Shown: positions 25,756-34,926 of the stretch, in pieces
Position numbering within the stretch: the stretch's first letter is position 1
Layout of the letters: the number at the start of each line of letters is the position of its first letter
NCBI RefSeq assembly: GCF_036381655.1
Contig: NZ_DASVCJ010000057.1
Location: forward strand, 54,239-118,238
Source of the DNA: Ferrovibrio sp036381655
GTDB taxonomy: Bacteria > Pseudomonadota > Alphaproteobacteria > Ferrovibrionales > Ferrovibrionaceae
DNA: 64,000 bases
Direction: 5' to 3'
Position numbers and translations under genes: made by a program
The notes under the pieces: model-generated
What the model was told of the DNA's origin: nothing
Database searches by the model: none
Seen by the model: only the letters and a program-made list of their open reading frames with translations

Positions 25756-26579
25756 GATCGCAGCTTCGGCAGCAGCCGCTGCGGGTCGATCCGCACGTCG
25801 AACCAGTTCACCCGCCAGTCCAGATGCGGCCCGGTCGCCCGGCCCGTGGCGCCGACAGTGCCGATCTGCTCGCCCTGCCGGACGCGCTGCCCCGCCTTTA
25901 CCAGTACGGTCTGCATATGCAGATAGGCCGCGGTCACTCCCATGCCGTGATCGATGATCACCGTTCCGCCGGTGTAATAGAGATCAGGCTCGGCCAGCAC
26001 GACCACGCCATCCGTCGTGGCGACAACCGGCGTTCCTTTCGGCGCGGCGATGTCGAGGCCGTAATGCGGCTGCTTCGGGTGGCCGTTGAGGATCCGCTGA
26101 CTGCCATAGACGCCGCTGACCGTGCCCTTCGCCGGCCAGATCCAGCCCTGTAGGAAATCGAGGTTCGGCGTGCCACGCGCGCGGACGGCGGCGATCTTTT
26201 CGTTCTCGCGCTTGATCCGGTCCAGCACCTCAGGTGGCGGCGTGACCTGGACCTCCGGCAGGCCGTCGATGCGCTGGATATGATATTGGCGCTGTTCGAC
26301 CGGCAAGGCGAGGCTGATGCTGCGGCCATCGCCGTAATCGATCTGCAGCGGCACCGAGGCCGCTTCGTCACGTCCGAAGCCGAAAACGAAATGGCCGTCG
26401 GGCGCCACGGGAACTGCATGCCCGCCAAGGCGCAGCGTGATGCCCGGCTGGGCCACGCCGATTACCAGACCGCCCTGGATGAAATCGCCCTGCCAGGCAA
26501 TCCCCGGCGGCGGCTCGCTCGCGCGCGCCGCAGATGCCAGGCCGGCAATCATTATCAGCGCGAACAGAAGGCAGCGCAT
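25752..26579 (-). CDS. Exported M23 (LytM-fold) peptidase-like protein
   Basis: This is a 275-residue periplasmic protein with a 20-residue Sec signal peptide (MRCLLFALIMIAGLASAARA). An N-terminal beta domain is followed by a LytM/M23 domain, which in active members cuts peptidoglycan cross-bridges. The first zinc motif HYGLDIAAPKG and the YLHM His are present. The final HxH motif reads GPHLDWRVNW, with Asp where the second His is usual; I recall the same HLDWR form in other M23 proteins, so it may be a subfamily trait. The start at 26579 overlaps the DUF2093 stop (TGATG). Confidence 0.85.
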   Translation of the reverse strand: MRCLLFALIMIAGLASAARASEPPPGIAWQGDFIQGGLVIGVAQPGITLRLGGHAVPVAPDGHFVFGFGRDEAASVPLQIDYGDGRSISLALPVEQRQYHIQRIDGLPEVQVTPPPEVLDRIKRENEKIAAVRARGTPNLDFLQGWIWPAKGTVSGVYGSQRILNGHPKQPHYGLDIAAPKGTPVVATTDGVVVLAEPDLYYTGGTVIIDHGMGVTAAYLHMQTVLVKAGQRVRQGEQIGTVGATGRATGPHLDWRVNWFDVRIDPQRLLPKLRS

Positions 26580-26800
26580 CACGTGCGCCGCAGCGGATCG
26601 CCAACCAGCCCCTGCAAGGCAGCAGCGGCATCCGCATAGGCCTCCTGCCGATCGACGCTCCAATAGCGCAGACGGTCGAGCGGAATGCGGCGGCCGGTCA
26701 CCGCGCAGGTCACGTAGGAGCCGGGAAAGACGATATCAAAGGCGCCGTGGCGGTAACGCAGCTTGGCTTCCGTCTCGCGCGGCAGCGGTGGCGTCTGCAT
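26579..26800 (-). CDS. DUF2093 family small protein
   Basis: This is a 73-residue protein of the DUF2093 family, typical of alphaproteobacteria and usually found near lpxK or xseA. The conserved core is LRYRHGAFDIVFPGSYVTC followed by AVTGRRIPLDRLRYWS. The function is unknown. The start at 26800 lies one base after the xseA stop and the gene overlaps the M23 gene, so xseA, DUF2093 and the peptidase form one operon. Longer starts up to 26905 would run inside xseA and are rejected. Confidence 0.85.
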   Translation of the reverse strand: MQTPPLPRETEAKLRYRHGAFDIVFPGSYVTCAVTGRRIPLDRLRYWSVDRQEAYADAAAALQGLVGDPLRRT

Positions 26801-26801
26801 A

Positions 26802-28253
26802 TCAGAACAATTCTCCCTGCTTGATGGGCTTCGGTGCGGTGCCGGTAGAGCGGCGCGCAGGCTTGCCGTCTTCGCCATCAACATGCGCATGGCGGCGGCC
26901 GTCATGCATTTCGATCGTCACCGAGGCCCCCGGCTGCATGGCCGCCGCGCTGTTCACGGCCTTGCCCCCCGCATCATGAATGACGGCATAGCCACGCGCC
27001 AGCACGCTTTTATACGACAGGCTTTCCAGCAGCTTGGCCGGCTGCAGCAGCCGTTGCCGCGCCTCGGCATGGCGCTGCCGCCAGCAGCGGATCAGCCGCG
27101 CGGCGTTGTCGTCCAGGCGGCGGCGATAATCGGCGACCTCGCGCCGCAGCAGCGCAGGCCGCAGCCGTGCGATGGAGGTTTCAAACTGGCTGCGCTGCGC
27201 CCGCAGGCCCACTTTCAGCGCTCGTGGCAGGCGTTCCGACAGGTCATCGAAACGCTGCTGCGCCATGCGCAACTGCTCGCGCGGACCGCGCAGGCCGCGG
27301 CCGAGGCCGTCGAGATGCTGGCGCTTCTCGCGTGCCAGTCGCCCCAGCGCCCGGCGCAATCTGTCTTCGTAGCCGGCCACCGTGGAGGCCAGTTCCAGCC
27401 GCACCGGCACGGCGATTTCCGCTGCCGCCGTCGGGGTCGGCGCCCGGCGATCGGAAGCGAAGTCGATCAGGGTCGTATCGGTCTCGTGCCCGACGGCCGA
27501 GATCAGCGGAATGTCCGACGCCGCGGCGGCGCGAACCACCGCTTCCTCGTTGAAGGCCATCAGGTCTTCCAGGCTGCCGCCGCCGCGGGCGACGATGAGA
27601 AGATCCGGCCTTGGAACGGGGCCACCCGCCGCCAGGGCATTGAAGCCGCGGATCGCGCGTGCCACCTGTTCAGCCGCCCCCTCGCCCTGCACCAGCACCG
27701 GCCAGAGCAGCACATGGGTCGGGAAACGGTCGCGCAGCCGGTGCAGGATATCGCGGATCACCGCGCCGGTCGGCGAGGTCACCACGCCGATGACACGCGG
27801 CAGATAGGGCAATGGCCGCTTGCGTTCGGCGGCGAAGAGGCCTTCGGCGGCGAGCTTCTGCTTGCGCTGCTCCAGCAGCGCCATCAACGCGCCGAGACCG
27901 GCCAGTTCCATGCGCTCGACCACCATCTGGTATTTCGAGCGGCCGGGATAGCTGGTCAGCTTGCCGGAACAGATCACCTCCATGCCGTCTTCCGGCTTGA
28001 CCCCGAGCCGGGCGGCGCTGCCCTTCCAGCAGACCGCGTCCAGCACGGCGTCGGCGTCTTTCAGGCAGAAATACAGATGCCCCGAGGCGGCCCGCTTGAA
28101 GCCGGAAATCTCGCCCCGGACCCGGACCCAGCCGAAATTCTCCTCGATGCTGCGCTTCAGCCGCAGCGAGATTTCACTGACGGTGAATTCCGGGACATTG
28201 CCGGCCGTTCCACTGCCTGCAGTGGCACTATGTCCTTGACCTAAATCGCTCAT
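26802..28253 (-). CDS. xseA: Exodeoxyribonuclease VII large subunit
   Basis: This is a 483-residue nuclease subunit that, with XseB, degrades single-stranded DNA to oligonucleotides in the cytoplasm. The N-terminal OB-fold (residues about 20-120, VRGEISGFKRAASGHLYFCLKD) and the catalytic domain (VITSPTGAVIRDILHR-like, DLLIVARGGGSLEDLMAFNEE, SAVGHETDTTLIDFASD) are clear, followed by a coiled-coil region and SYKSVLARGYAVI. The start at 28253 was chosen over a 73-codon upstream extension that overlaps purD antisense. It is divergent from purD across 94 bases. Confidence 0.95.
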   Translation of the reverse strand: MSDLGQGHSATAGSGTAGNVPEFTVSEISLRLKRSIEENFGWVRVRGEISGFKRAASGHLYFCLKDADAVLDAVCWKGSAARLGVKPEDGMEVICSGKLTSYPGRSKYQMVVERMELAGLGALMALLEQRKQKLAAEGLFAAERKRPLPYLPRVIGVVTSPTGAVIRDILHRLRDRFPTHVLLWPVLVQGEGAAEQVARAIRGFNALAAGGPVPRPDLLIVARGGGSLEDLMAFNEEAVVRAAAASDIPLISAVGHETDTTLIDFASDRRAPTPTAAAEIAVPVRLELASTVAGYEDRLRRALGRLAREKRQHLDGLGRGLRGPREQLRMAQQRFDDLSERLPRALKVGLRAQRSQFETSIARLRPALLRREVADYRRRLDDNAARLIRCWRQRHAEARQRLLQPAKLLESLSYKSVLARGYAVIHDAGGKAVNSAAAMQPGASVTIEMHDGRRHAHVDGEDGKPARRSTGTAPKPIKQGELF

Positions 28254-28347
28254 TCCCAAGCCTTGCGTCCGCTCGGGGCATGATACAAACATTGCCGCCA
28301 TTCCTCTAGGGCCTATGCCCTGATCAGCAATCTGCGGGTATGCAGCT

Positions 28348-29619
28348 ATGAACCTTCTCGTCATCGGATCGGGTGGCCGCGAGCACGCCCTGTGCTGGGC
28401 CCTGGCGGCCTCTCCGCTGGTCAACAAGCTGGTCTGCGCGCCGGGCAATGCCGGGATCGCCCAGGTGGCCAAGCTGGCGCCGGTCGATCCGATGGATCAG
28501 CAGGCTGTGCTCCAGCTCTGCCGCGACGAGCATATCGATTTCGTCGTGGTCGGCCCGGAAGCGCCGCTGGTCGCCGGCCTGGTGGATACCCTCGAAACCG
28601 CTGGCTTCGCCTGCTTCGGCCCGCGCAAGGCGGCGGCCCAGCTCGAAGGCTCGAAGGGGTTCATGAAAGACCTCTGCGCGAAATACGGCATCCCGACGGC
28701 CGCCTACGGCCGGTTCAAGGAGGCTGCGGCGGCCGAGGCCTTCATCCGCCGGCATGGCGTGCCGATCGTGGTCAAGGCCGATGGGCTTGCCGCCGGCAAG
28801 GGCGTGACCGTGGCGATGACTCTGGACGAGGCCCTGGCCGCCAACGCGGTGCTCTTCGCCGAGCCCGGCGCCGAGGTGGTGATCGAGGAATACCTGGATG
28901 GCGAGGAAGTCAGCTTCTTCGCGCTGGTCGATGGCCAGACCGCCCTGCCGCTGGCCTCCGCGCAGGATCACAAGCGCGTCGGCGATGGCGATACCGGCCC
29001 CAATACCGGCGGCATGGGCGCCTACTCGCCGGCACCGGCCATGACGGCTGCGCTGCAGCAGCAGGTCATGGACAGCATCATCAATCCGACCGTGAAAGCC
29101 ATGGCGGCCGAAGGCACGCCATTCAAGGGCGTGCTGTTTGCCGGCCTGATGCTGACCGCCCAGGGCCCGAAGCTGCTGGAATACAACGTGCGTTTCGGCG
29201 ACCCGGAATGCCAGGCGCTGATGCTGCGCCTGAAATCCGATCTGCTGCCGGCGCTGATCGCCGCGCGCGATGGCGTATTGAAGGATTTCGACCTGCGTTG
29301 GCGCGAGGAGGCTGCGCTCTGCGTAGTCATGGCCGCCGCAGGCTATCCCGGCTCGCCGCGCAAGGGCACGGTGATCAACGGCCTGGACGCTGCCGCTGCG
29401 GAAAGCGACGTGGTCATCTTCCATGCCGGCACGACGCGGCGCGCGGATGGCGCCATCCTCGCCAATGGCGGCCGCGTGTTCGGGGTCTGCGGCCTGGGCA
29501 AGACCGTCGGCGCCGCTCAGGCCCGCGCCTATGCCGCCATCGACAAGATCCGCTGGCCGGAAGGCTTCTGCCGCCGCGACATCGGCTGGCGCGCTGTCGC
29601 GCGCGAGCAACCGCAATAA
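28348..29619 (+). CDS. purD: Phosphoribosylamine-glycine ligase
   Basis: This is a 423-residue ATP-grasp enzyme of purine synthesis, joining phosphoribosylamine and glycine to give GAR. The N-terminal domain (MNLLVIGSGGREHALCW), the ATP-grasp core (PIVVKADGLAAGKGV, EEYLDGEEVSFFAL, GDTGPNTGGMGAYSPAP) and the C-terminal domain ending in CRRDIGWRAVAREQ are complete. The final residues belong to a direct repeat that continues past the stop codon. After TAA the same frame stays open for 66 codons, to a second TAA immediately before the next gene. Confidence 0.95.
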   Translation: MNLLVIGSGGREHALCWALAASPLVNKLVCAPGNAGIAQVAKLAPVDPMDQQAVLQLCRDEHIDFVVVGPEAPLVAGLVDTLETAGFACFGPRKAAAQLEGSKGFMKDLCAKYGIPTAAYGRFKEAAAAEAFIRRHGVPIVVKADGLAAGKGVTVAMTLDEALAANAVLFAEPGAEVVIEEYLDGEEVSFFALVDGQTALPLASAQDHKRVGDGDTGPNTGGMGAYSPAPAMTAALQQQVMDSIINPTVKAMAAEGTPFKGVLFAGLMLTAQGPKLLEYNVRFGDPECQALMLRLKSDLLPALIAARDGVLKDFDLRWREEAALCVVMAAAGYPGSPRKGTVINGLDAAAAESDVVIFHAGTTRRADGAILANGGRVFGVCGLGKTVGAAQARAYAAIDKIRWPEGFCRRDIGWRAVAREQPQ

Positions 29620-29685
29620 GGGAGCTGGCGCGCCACCGCGCGCGGGCAGCAACAGGGGGGCTGGCGTACCATCGCGCGCGGGCAG
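29585..29685 (+). repeat. Three-copy direct repeat spanning the purD stop codon
   Basis: Units of 26 bases start at 29585, 29624 and 29660 (periods 39 and 36). Copies 2 and 3 agree at 23 of 26 bases, copies 1 and 2 at 21 of 26. Because both periods are multiples of three, all copies share the purD frame and would encode WR-x-x-AR-x-Q units. The first copy is the true purD C-terminus; the others lie after the stop. Confidence 0.8.
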
Positions 29686-29820
29686 CCTTCGACTTTCGGC
29701 CAACAGAGCCAGGAACAACCCGAGGTTCCGTTGCGGGTGGTTGCGCCGCCTGCCGCCGCTTGGCTATCGTATCCCCGAGTGCCGTCCGCTGGCGCTCCAA
29801 GGAAATCGAGGTTACGATAA

Positions 29821-30888
29821 ATGAGCGACCAGGACCGCTTCGCCGGAACCATGCCTGTGCAGGAGCGCCACCGCTTCGATGAAGCCGCGCTGGAGCGGTG
29901 GCTGAAGGACAACGTGCCCGATTACAAGGGCCCGCTGACGGTGCAGCAATTCAAGGGCGGGCAGTCGAACCCGACCTTCATGCTCATTACGCCGACGAAG
30001 AAATACGTCTTGCGGCGCAAGCCGCCGGGCAAGCTGCTGCCCTCGGCCCATGCGGTGGATCGCGAATACCGCGTCATCACCGCCCTGGCGGAAACGGATG
30101 TTCCGGTCGCCCGCACCTATGGCCTGTGCGAAGACGACTCCGTGATCGGCACGGCGTTCTACGTGATGGACTGCGTCGAGGGCCGCATCTTCTGGGACCA
30201 GACGCTGCCTGGTTTGAGCCGCGACGAACGCGCCGGCATCTTCGATGCGATGAACCGCACCATCGCGGCTTTGCATCGGGTCGACTACAAGGCCATCGGC
30301 CTGGAAAGCTTCGGCAAGCAGGGGGACTATTTCGCCCGCCAGATCGCCCGCTGGAGCAAACAATACAAGGCGTCCGAGACGGAAGAGATTCCGGCGATGG
30401 ACAAGCTGATCGAATGGCTGCCGGCGCATATCCCGCCGGGCGATGAGACCAGCATCGTCCACGGCGATTTCCGCATGGACAACATGATCTTCCATCCGAC
30501 CGAGCCGCGGGTCATCGCGGTGCTGGACTGGGAGCTCTCCACGCTCGGCCATCCGCTCGGCGACTTCACCTATCACCTGATGTCCTGGCGTCTGGCGCCA
30601 GCCGTTTTCCGTGGGATCGCGGGGGTGGATTTTGCCGCGCTCGGTATTCCCGCCGAGCAGGAGTACATCAAAGCCTATTGCCAACGCACCGGCCGGGACG
30701 GTATTCCGAATCTCGACTTCTACATGGCCTACAACATGTTCCGCATCGCTGGCATCCTTCAGGGCATCATGGGGCGCGTCAAGGCAGGCACCGCCGCCAG
30801 CCAGCATGCCATCGAATCGGGCAAGCGCGCGCGGCCCATCGCCGAGCAGGCCTGGGCATTGGTCGAAAAGATCATGAAGGAGGGCTGA
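29821..30888 (+). CDS. Aminoglycoside-phosphotransferase-like kinase (ACAD10/11 kinase-domain type)
   Basis: This is a 355-residue protein-kinase-fold small-molecule kinase. The catalytic loop His214-Gly-Asp216 with Asn221 (HGDFRMDN) and the metal-binding Asp236 (VLDWELST) are intact; the N-lobe reads FKGGQSNPTFML and YVLRRKPPG. The closest architecture I know is the kinase domain of ACAD10/ACAD11, which phosphorylates 4-hydroxyacyl-CoA so that the dehydrogenase domain can process it. Bacteria often encode these parts separately. A related dehydrogenase gene lies 2.2 kb away (33092-34300). Antibiotic resistance is an unlikely role. A second kinase-like gene follows five bases later. Confidence 0.85.
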   Translation: MSDQDRFAGTMPVQERHRFDEAALERWLKDNVPDYKGPLTVQQFKGGQSNPTFMLITPTKKYVLRRKPPGKLLPSAHAVDREYRVITALAETDVPVARTYGLCEDDSVIGTAFYVMDCVEGRIFWDQTLPGLSRDERAGIFDAMNRTIAALHRVDYKAIGLESFGKQGDYFARQIARWSKQYKASETEEIPAMDKLIEWLPAHIPPGDETSIVHGDFRMDNMIFHPTEPRVIAVLDWELSTLGHPLGDFTYHLMSWRLAPAVFRGIAGVDFAALGIPAEQEYIKAYCQRTGRDGIPNLDFYMAYNMFRIAGILQGIMGRVKAGTAASQHAIESGKRARPIAEQAWALVEKIMKEG

Positions 30889-30893
30889 CCGGC

Positions 30894-31964
30894 ATGGCAA
30901 TGGCCGCGAACCTGACCACCGTACAACCGCATCATCGGTTCGACGAGGCCAGGCTGGCGGACTATCTTGCTGCGCGGCTGAGCAATTTCAAACCGCCGCT
31001 GACGGTGCAGCAATTCCTGGGCACTTCGGTCAATCCGGCCTTCATGCTGCACAGCCCCGGGCGCAACTTCGTGCTGCGCAAGCGCGCCGTGCCGAAAAAG
31101 GGCAGCAGCCTCGCCGAATCGATCGAGCGCGACTTTGCGCTGATCACGGCCTTGCACAAGGCCGGCCTGCCGGTCGGCACGCCGCATTTCGCCTGCACCG
31201 ACGAGCAGGTGATCGGCACCCCCTTCTATCTGCTCGACTATATCCCCGGGCGGCATTTCCGCGATCCCAACCTTCCGGGCATGGACCCGAAGCAGCGCAA
31301 TGCGATCTACGAGGCGATGGCGGCGGCGCTCGCCCAGGTGCATGCGCTCGATCCCGCCTTGACCGGCCTGCCGCTCAATGGCGGCGGCAAGGAGTATCTG
31401 GCCCGTCAAATCGCCACGTTAGGCGAGCAGTTCCGCGCCAACCGGACCGATGAAATCGGCGCCATGGAGCGCCTGCTCGAATGGCTGCCGGCCAATATTC
31501 CGCCGCAGCAGGCGAGCGCGCTGATGCACGGCAATTTCCGGCTCGAGAATCTGATCTTCCATCCGAGCGAGCCGCGCGTCATTGCCATCCTCGACTGGGA
31601 CCTCGCGCTGATCGGCCATCCCTTCGCCGATCTGGCGATCAACTGCATGCCGTATCGCGTCACCATCCCCGGCATGGGCAGCCTCCAGGGCATCGACTTC
31701 ATCGACAGCGGCATCCCGGGCGAGCCGGACTACATCGCCGCCTATTGCCGTCACAGCGCCGATCCCGCCATCCGCGAGAACGGCATCCCGCACTGGAATT
31801 TCTATCTTGCCTTCGCGCTGTTCCGCGTCGCCGTAATGGCGCAGGGCATCCTCAAGCGCGGCCAGGAGAAAGGCCCCGGCAATCCCGCCATGAAAGCCTA
31901 TGCCTCCGTGGTGCGCTCCGTCGCCAACCAGGCCTGGAACATGGTCGACGGCGGCGACGACTAA
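30894..31964 (+). CDS. Second aminoglycoside-phosphotransferase-like protein, catalytic Asp replaced
   Basis: This is a 356-residue paralogue of the preceding kinase; both begin with the same HRFDEA-type segment and PPLTVQQF-like strand. Its catalytic loop reads His212-Gly-Asn214 (HGNFRLEN): the Asp that acts as catalytic base is Asn, while Asn219 and the metal-binding Asp234 (ILDWDLAL) are kept. The codon is AAT, one base from Asp codons. It may be a regulatory or scaffolding pseudokinase paired with the upstream gene, or a weak kinase. The start at 30894 lies five bases after the upstream stop. The end overlaps the convergent DUF2817 gene by three bases. Confidence 0.85.
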   Translation: MAMAANLTTVQPHHRFDEARLADYLAARLSNFKPPLTVQQFLGTSVNPAFMLHSPGRNFVLRKRAVPKKGSSLAESIERDFALITALHKAGLPVGTPHFACTDEQVIGTPFYLLDYIPGRHFRDPNLPGMDPKQRNAIYEAMAAALAQVHALDPALTGLPLNGGGKEYLARQIATLGEQFRANRTDEIGAMERLLEWLPANIPPQQASALMHGNFRLENLIFHPSEPRVIAILDWDLALIGHPFADLAINCMPYRVTIPGMGSLQGIDFIDSGIPGEPDYIAAYCRHSADPAIRENGIPHWNFYLAFALFRVAVMAQGILKRGQEKGPGNPAMKAYASVVRSVANQAWNMVDGGDD

Positions 31965-33058
31965 GCCTGGCCGGCCAGCCCGCGAAAGGCCCGCAGCGCG
32001 AAATCCGCGGCGCGGCCATAGACCGCCGCCTTCCAGGCCGGCGTATCCACATAGAAGGCATCGCGAATCTGCCGCTTCAGCTTCCGGCCGAGTTCCGAGT
32101 CGAGATCGCCCCTGGCATGCAGCCAGTGATCGCCGCGCAAGGCCTCGGTCACCATGACCATCGGCACGGTGCCGTATTCCAGCGCAATCGCCGTCACCTC
32201 GATGGATTTCGGCAGGTCGGCATAGGCTTCCGGCACGGTGCCGGTCACCCGCGCGGAGGTCGACGAGCCTTCATTCGGGTTGGTGACTTCCGGCCCATAC
32301 CAGGCCTTCGCCCGGTCGTAATAGCCGCCGCCAGTCTCGGGGCCGACATAGATCGGCTCGCCATAGCCGGTGGGTCCCAGGCCGGTATGGAAGTCGATGC
32401 TGGCGAGCTTGCGCGCGCCGGGCGGCACATGCTCCTTCAGGATGCGGCGGAAGATCTCGTTCGACCAGGTCGGCTTGGTGCCGCCGAAGAACAGGCCGTC
32501 GGGCCGCGTATACTGCCCGCCCGACATCGCCGACTGGAAAGCGAAATCGCCGTGCCGTTTGCGGTATTTTATGATCGCCAGGTCGGCCGCCGCCCGCCCC
32601 TGGCCTTCCCAATGCGCCGGGATCAGCCAGTCATGCACTTCCTCATAGGCCTTGTTCTGCGGCAGGGGCTTGCTGAAGTCCTGGAAGTTGCGATTGAGGT
32701 CGACATTGTCCTCGGTCACCCGGCGCAACCAGGAAAAGCCGTAGGGATTGATCGCATGGACCATGATCGCCTTGGTTTTCGCCGGCATGGCGTCGAACAG
32801 GCGATCCTTGAAATGGCCGATCTGCGCGCCGGAGCCGCAGAAGCCCTCGGCGCCATGCGTGCCGGAGATGGTGAGATACACCAGTTCGGCGTCGTCCGGC
32901 CCGAGGCAGGCGACATCGGTGGTCAGCACTTCACCATTCGGCCCCTTGGCGTGGGGATTCTCATAGACGGTGAGCGTGGCCTTGGCCGCCTCGACGGCGG
33001 CAACGAATTTCTGCCGCGCCTCGGCGTAGGTTGCGGAAAAGTACGATTCAACGGTCAT
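31961..33058 (-). CDS. DUF2817 zinc-carboxypeptidase-like protein
   Basis: This is a 365-residue DUF2817 protein, related to the M14 carboxypeptidase and succinylglutamate desuccinylase/aspartoacylase group. Zinc-site motifs are visible: GTHGAEGFCGSG (His and Glu), SIDFHTGLGPTGYGEP (second His) and a late ALEYGT Glu as catalytic base candidate. No signal peptide is seen, so it is probably cytoplasmic and would hydrolyse an amide or peptide bond of an unknown small molecule. It is transcribed with the downstream-facing acyl-CoA dehydrogenase gene (33-base gap) and is convergent with the kinases. Confidence 0.85.
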   Translation of the reverse strand: MTVESYFSATYAEARQKFVAAVEAAKATLTVYENPHAKGPNGEVLTTDVACLGPDDAELVYLTISGTHGAEGFCGSGAQIGHFKDRLFDAMPAKTKAIMVHAINPYGFSWLRRVTEDNVDLNRNFQDFSKPLPQNKAYEEVHDWLIPAHWEGQGRAAADLAIIKYRKRHGDFAFQSAMSGGQYTRPDGLFFGGTKPTWSNEIFRRILKEHVPPGARKLASIDFHTGLGPTGYGEPIYVGPETGGGYYDRAKAWYGPEVTNPNEGSSTSARVTGTVPEAYADLPKSIEVTAIALEYGTVPMVMVTEALRGDHWLHARGDLDSELGRKLKRQIRDAFYVDTPAWKAAVYGRAADFALRAFRGLAGQA

Positions 33059-33091
33059 GGGGAGGCTCGTTGCGTTTGTTATCTCTCGTAC

Positions 33092-34300
<1,209 letters not shown>

Positions 34301-34392
34301 GATGTTTCGTCCCTAGCTGATAGTGAACCGATAACGGTAGACGGTGGCAGTTTAGGCCCGCCCGCCCGGCTCGGCTAGGGATTGCGGCAGCC

Positions 34393-34848
34393 TTAGCGCC
34401 GGGCGGCGAAAAACCCGCGCAGGATTTCCGCTGCGGCAACCTCGCCGATGCCGCCATAGACCTCCGGCTTGTGATGGCAGGTCGGTTGGGAAAAAAAACG
34501 GGCACCGTATACCACGCCGCCGCCCTTGGGGTCCTCGGCGCCGTAATACAGCCGGCGCAGCCGGGCGAAACTGATGGCAGCGGCGCACATGGTGCAGGGC
34601 TCGAGCGTGACATAGAGGTCGCAGCCGGTCAGCCGCTCGGCGCCGAGCACCGCCGCCGCCCGGCGGATCGCCAGGATTTCGGCATGGGCGGTGGGATCGT
34701 TCTGCGCCCGCGTCTCATTCCCCGCCCGGGCCACCACCTCGCCGCTCGAGCCATCGACGACGACGGCGCCGATCGGCACCTCGCCGCGTTCGGCGGCGGC
34801 ACGGGCCTCCTGCAGGGCGATCTCCATGGGCGTTACGGCAGGCATCAT
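34393..34848 (-). CDS. tadA: tRNA-specific adenosine deaminase
   Basis: This is a 151-residue zinc deaminase that converts adenosine-34 to inosine in tRNA-Arg(ACG), allowing wobble decoding. The zinc site is complete: TAHAEILAIR with the catalytic Glu, and PCTMCAAAI with both Cys. The length is standard for TadA. It starts with two Met codons; the second (MPAVTPM) is equally likely. It is divergent from the amidotransferase gene across 78 bases that contain an FNR-like palindrome. Confidence 0.92.
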   Translation of the reverse strand: MMPAVTPMEIALQEARAAAERGEVPIGAVVVDGSSGEVVARAGNETRAQNDPTAHAEILAIRRAAAVLGAERLTGCDLYVTLEPCTMCAAAISFARLRRLYYGAEDPKGGGVVYGARFFSQPTCHHKPEVYGGIGEVAAAEILRGFFAARR

Positions 34849-34871
34849 GGCAGGGCAGCCTGCGGGAGGTA

Positions 34872-34885
34872 TTGACCTACGTCAA
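34872..34885. promoter_or_regulatory. FNR/FixK-like box
   Basis: TTGACCTACGTCAA is a perfect TTGAC-N4-GTCAA palindrome and fits the FNR/FnrL/FixK consensus TTGA-N6-TCAA. Its centre is about 48 bases before the predicted start of the amidotransferase transcript and 30 bases before the tadA start codon. The spacing is not the classic -41.5 class II position, so control could be by repression or from the other promoter. Confidence 0.5.
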
Positions 34886-34891
34886 GCCGAG

Positions 34892-34920
34892 TTGCCGCCG
34901 CATCCCGCCGGGCCTATAAG
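34892..34920 (+). promoter_or_regulatory. Predicted promoter giving a leaderless mRNA
   Basis: TTGCCG at 34892-34897 and TATAAG at 34915-34920 are separated by 17 bases. Only six bases separate the -10 box from the ATG at 34927, so transcription would start on or next to the start codon. No Shine-Dalgarno sequence is needed or seen. Confidence 0.5.
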
Positions 34921-34926
34921 GGGCGC

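Noticed and set aside
29585..29685. Short regularly spaced repeats, checked as a CRISPR array
   Set aside because: Only three imperfect units, spacers of 10-13 bases, and the first unit is the purD coding end; no cas genes are near.
29821..31964. Aminoglycoside resistance kinases
   Set aside because: The kinase fold is shared, but the sequences and the neighbouring dehydrogenase fit the ACAD10/11 kinase group; one copy also lacks the catalytic Asp.
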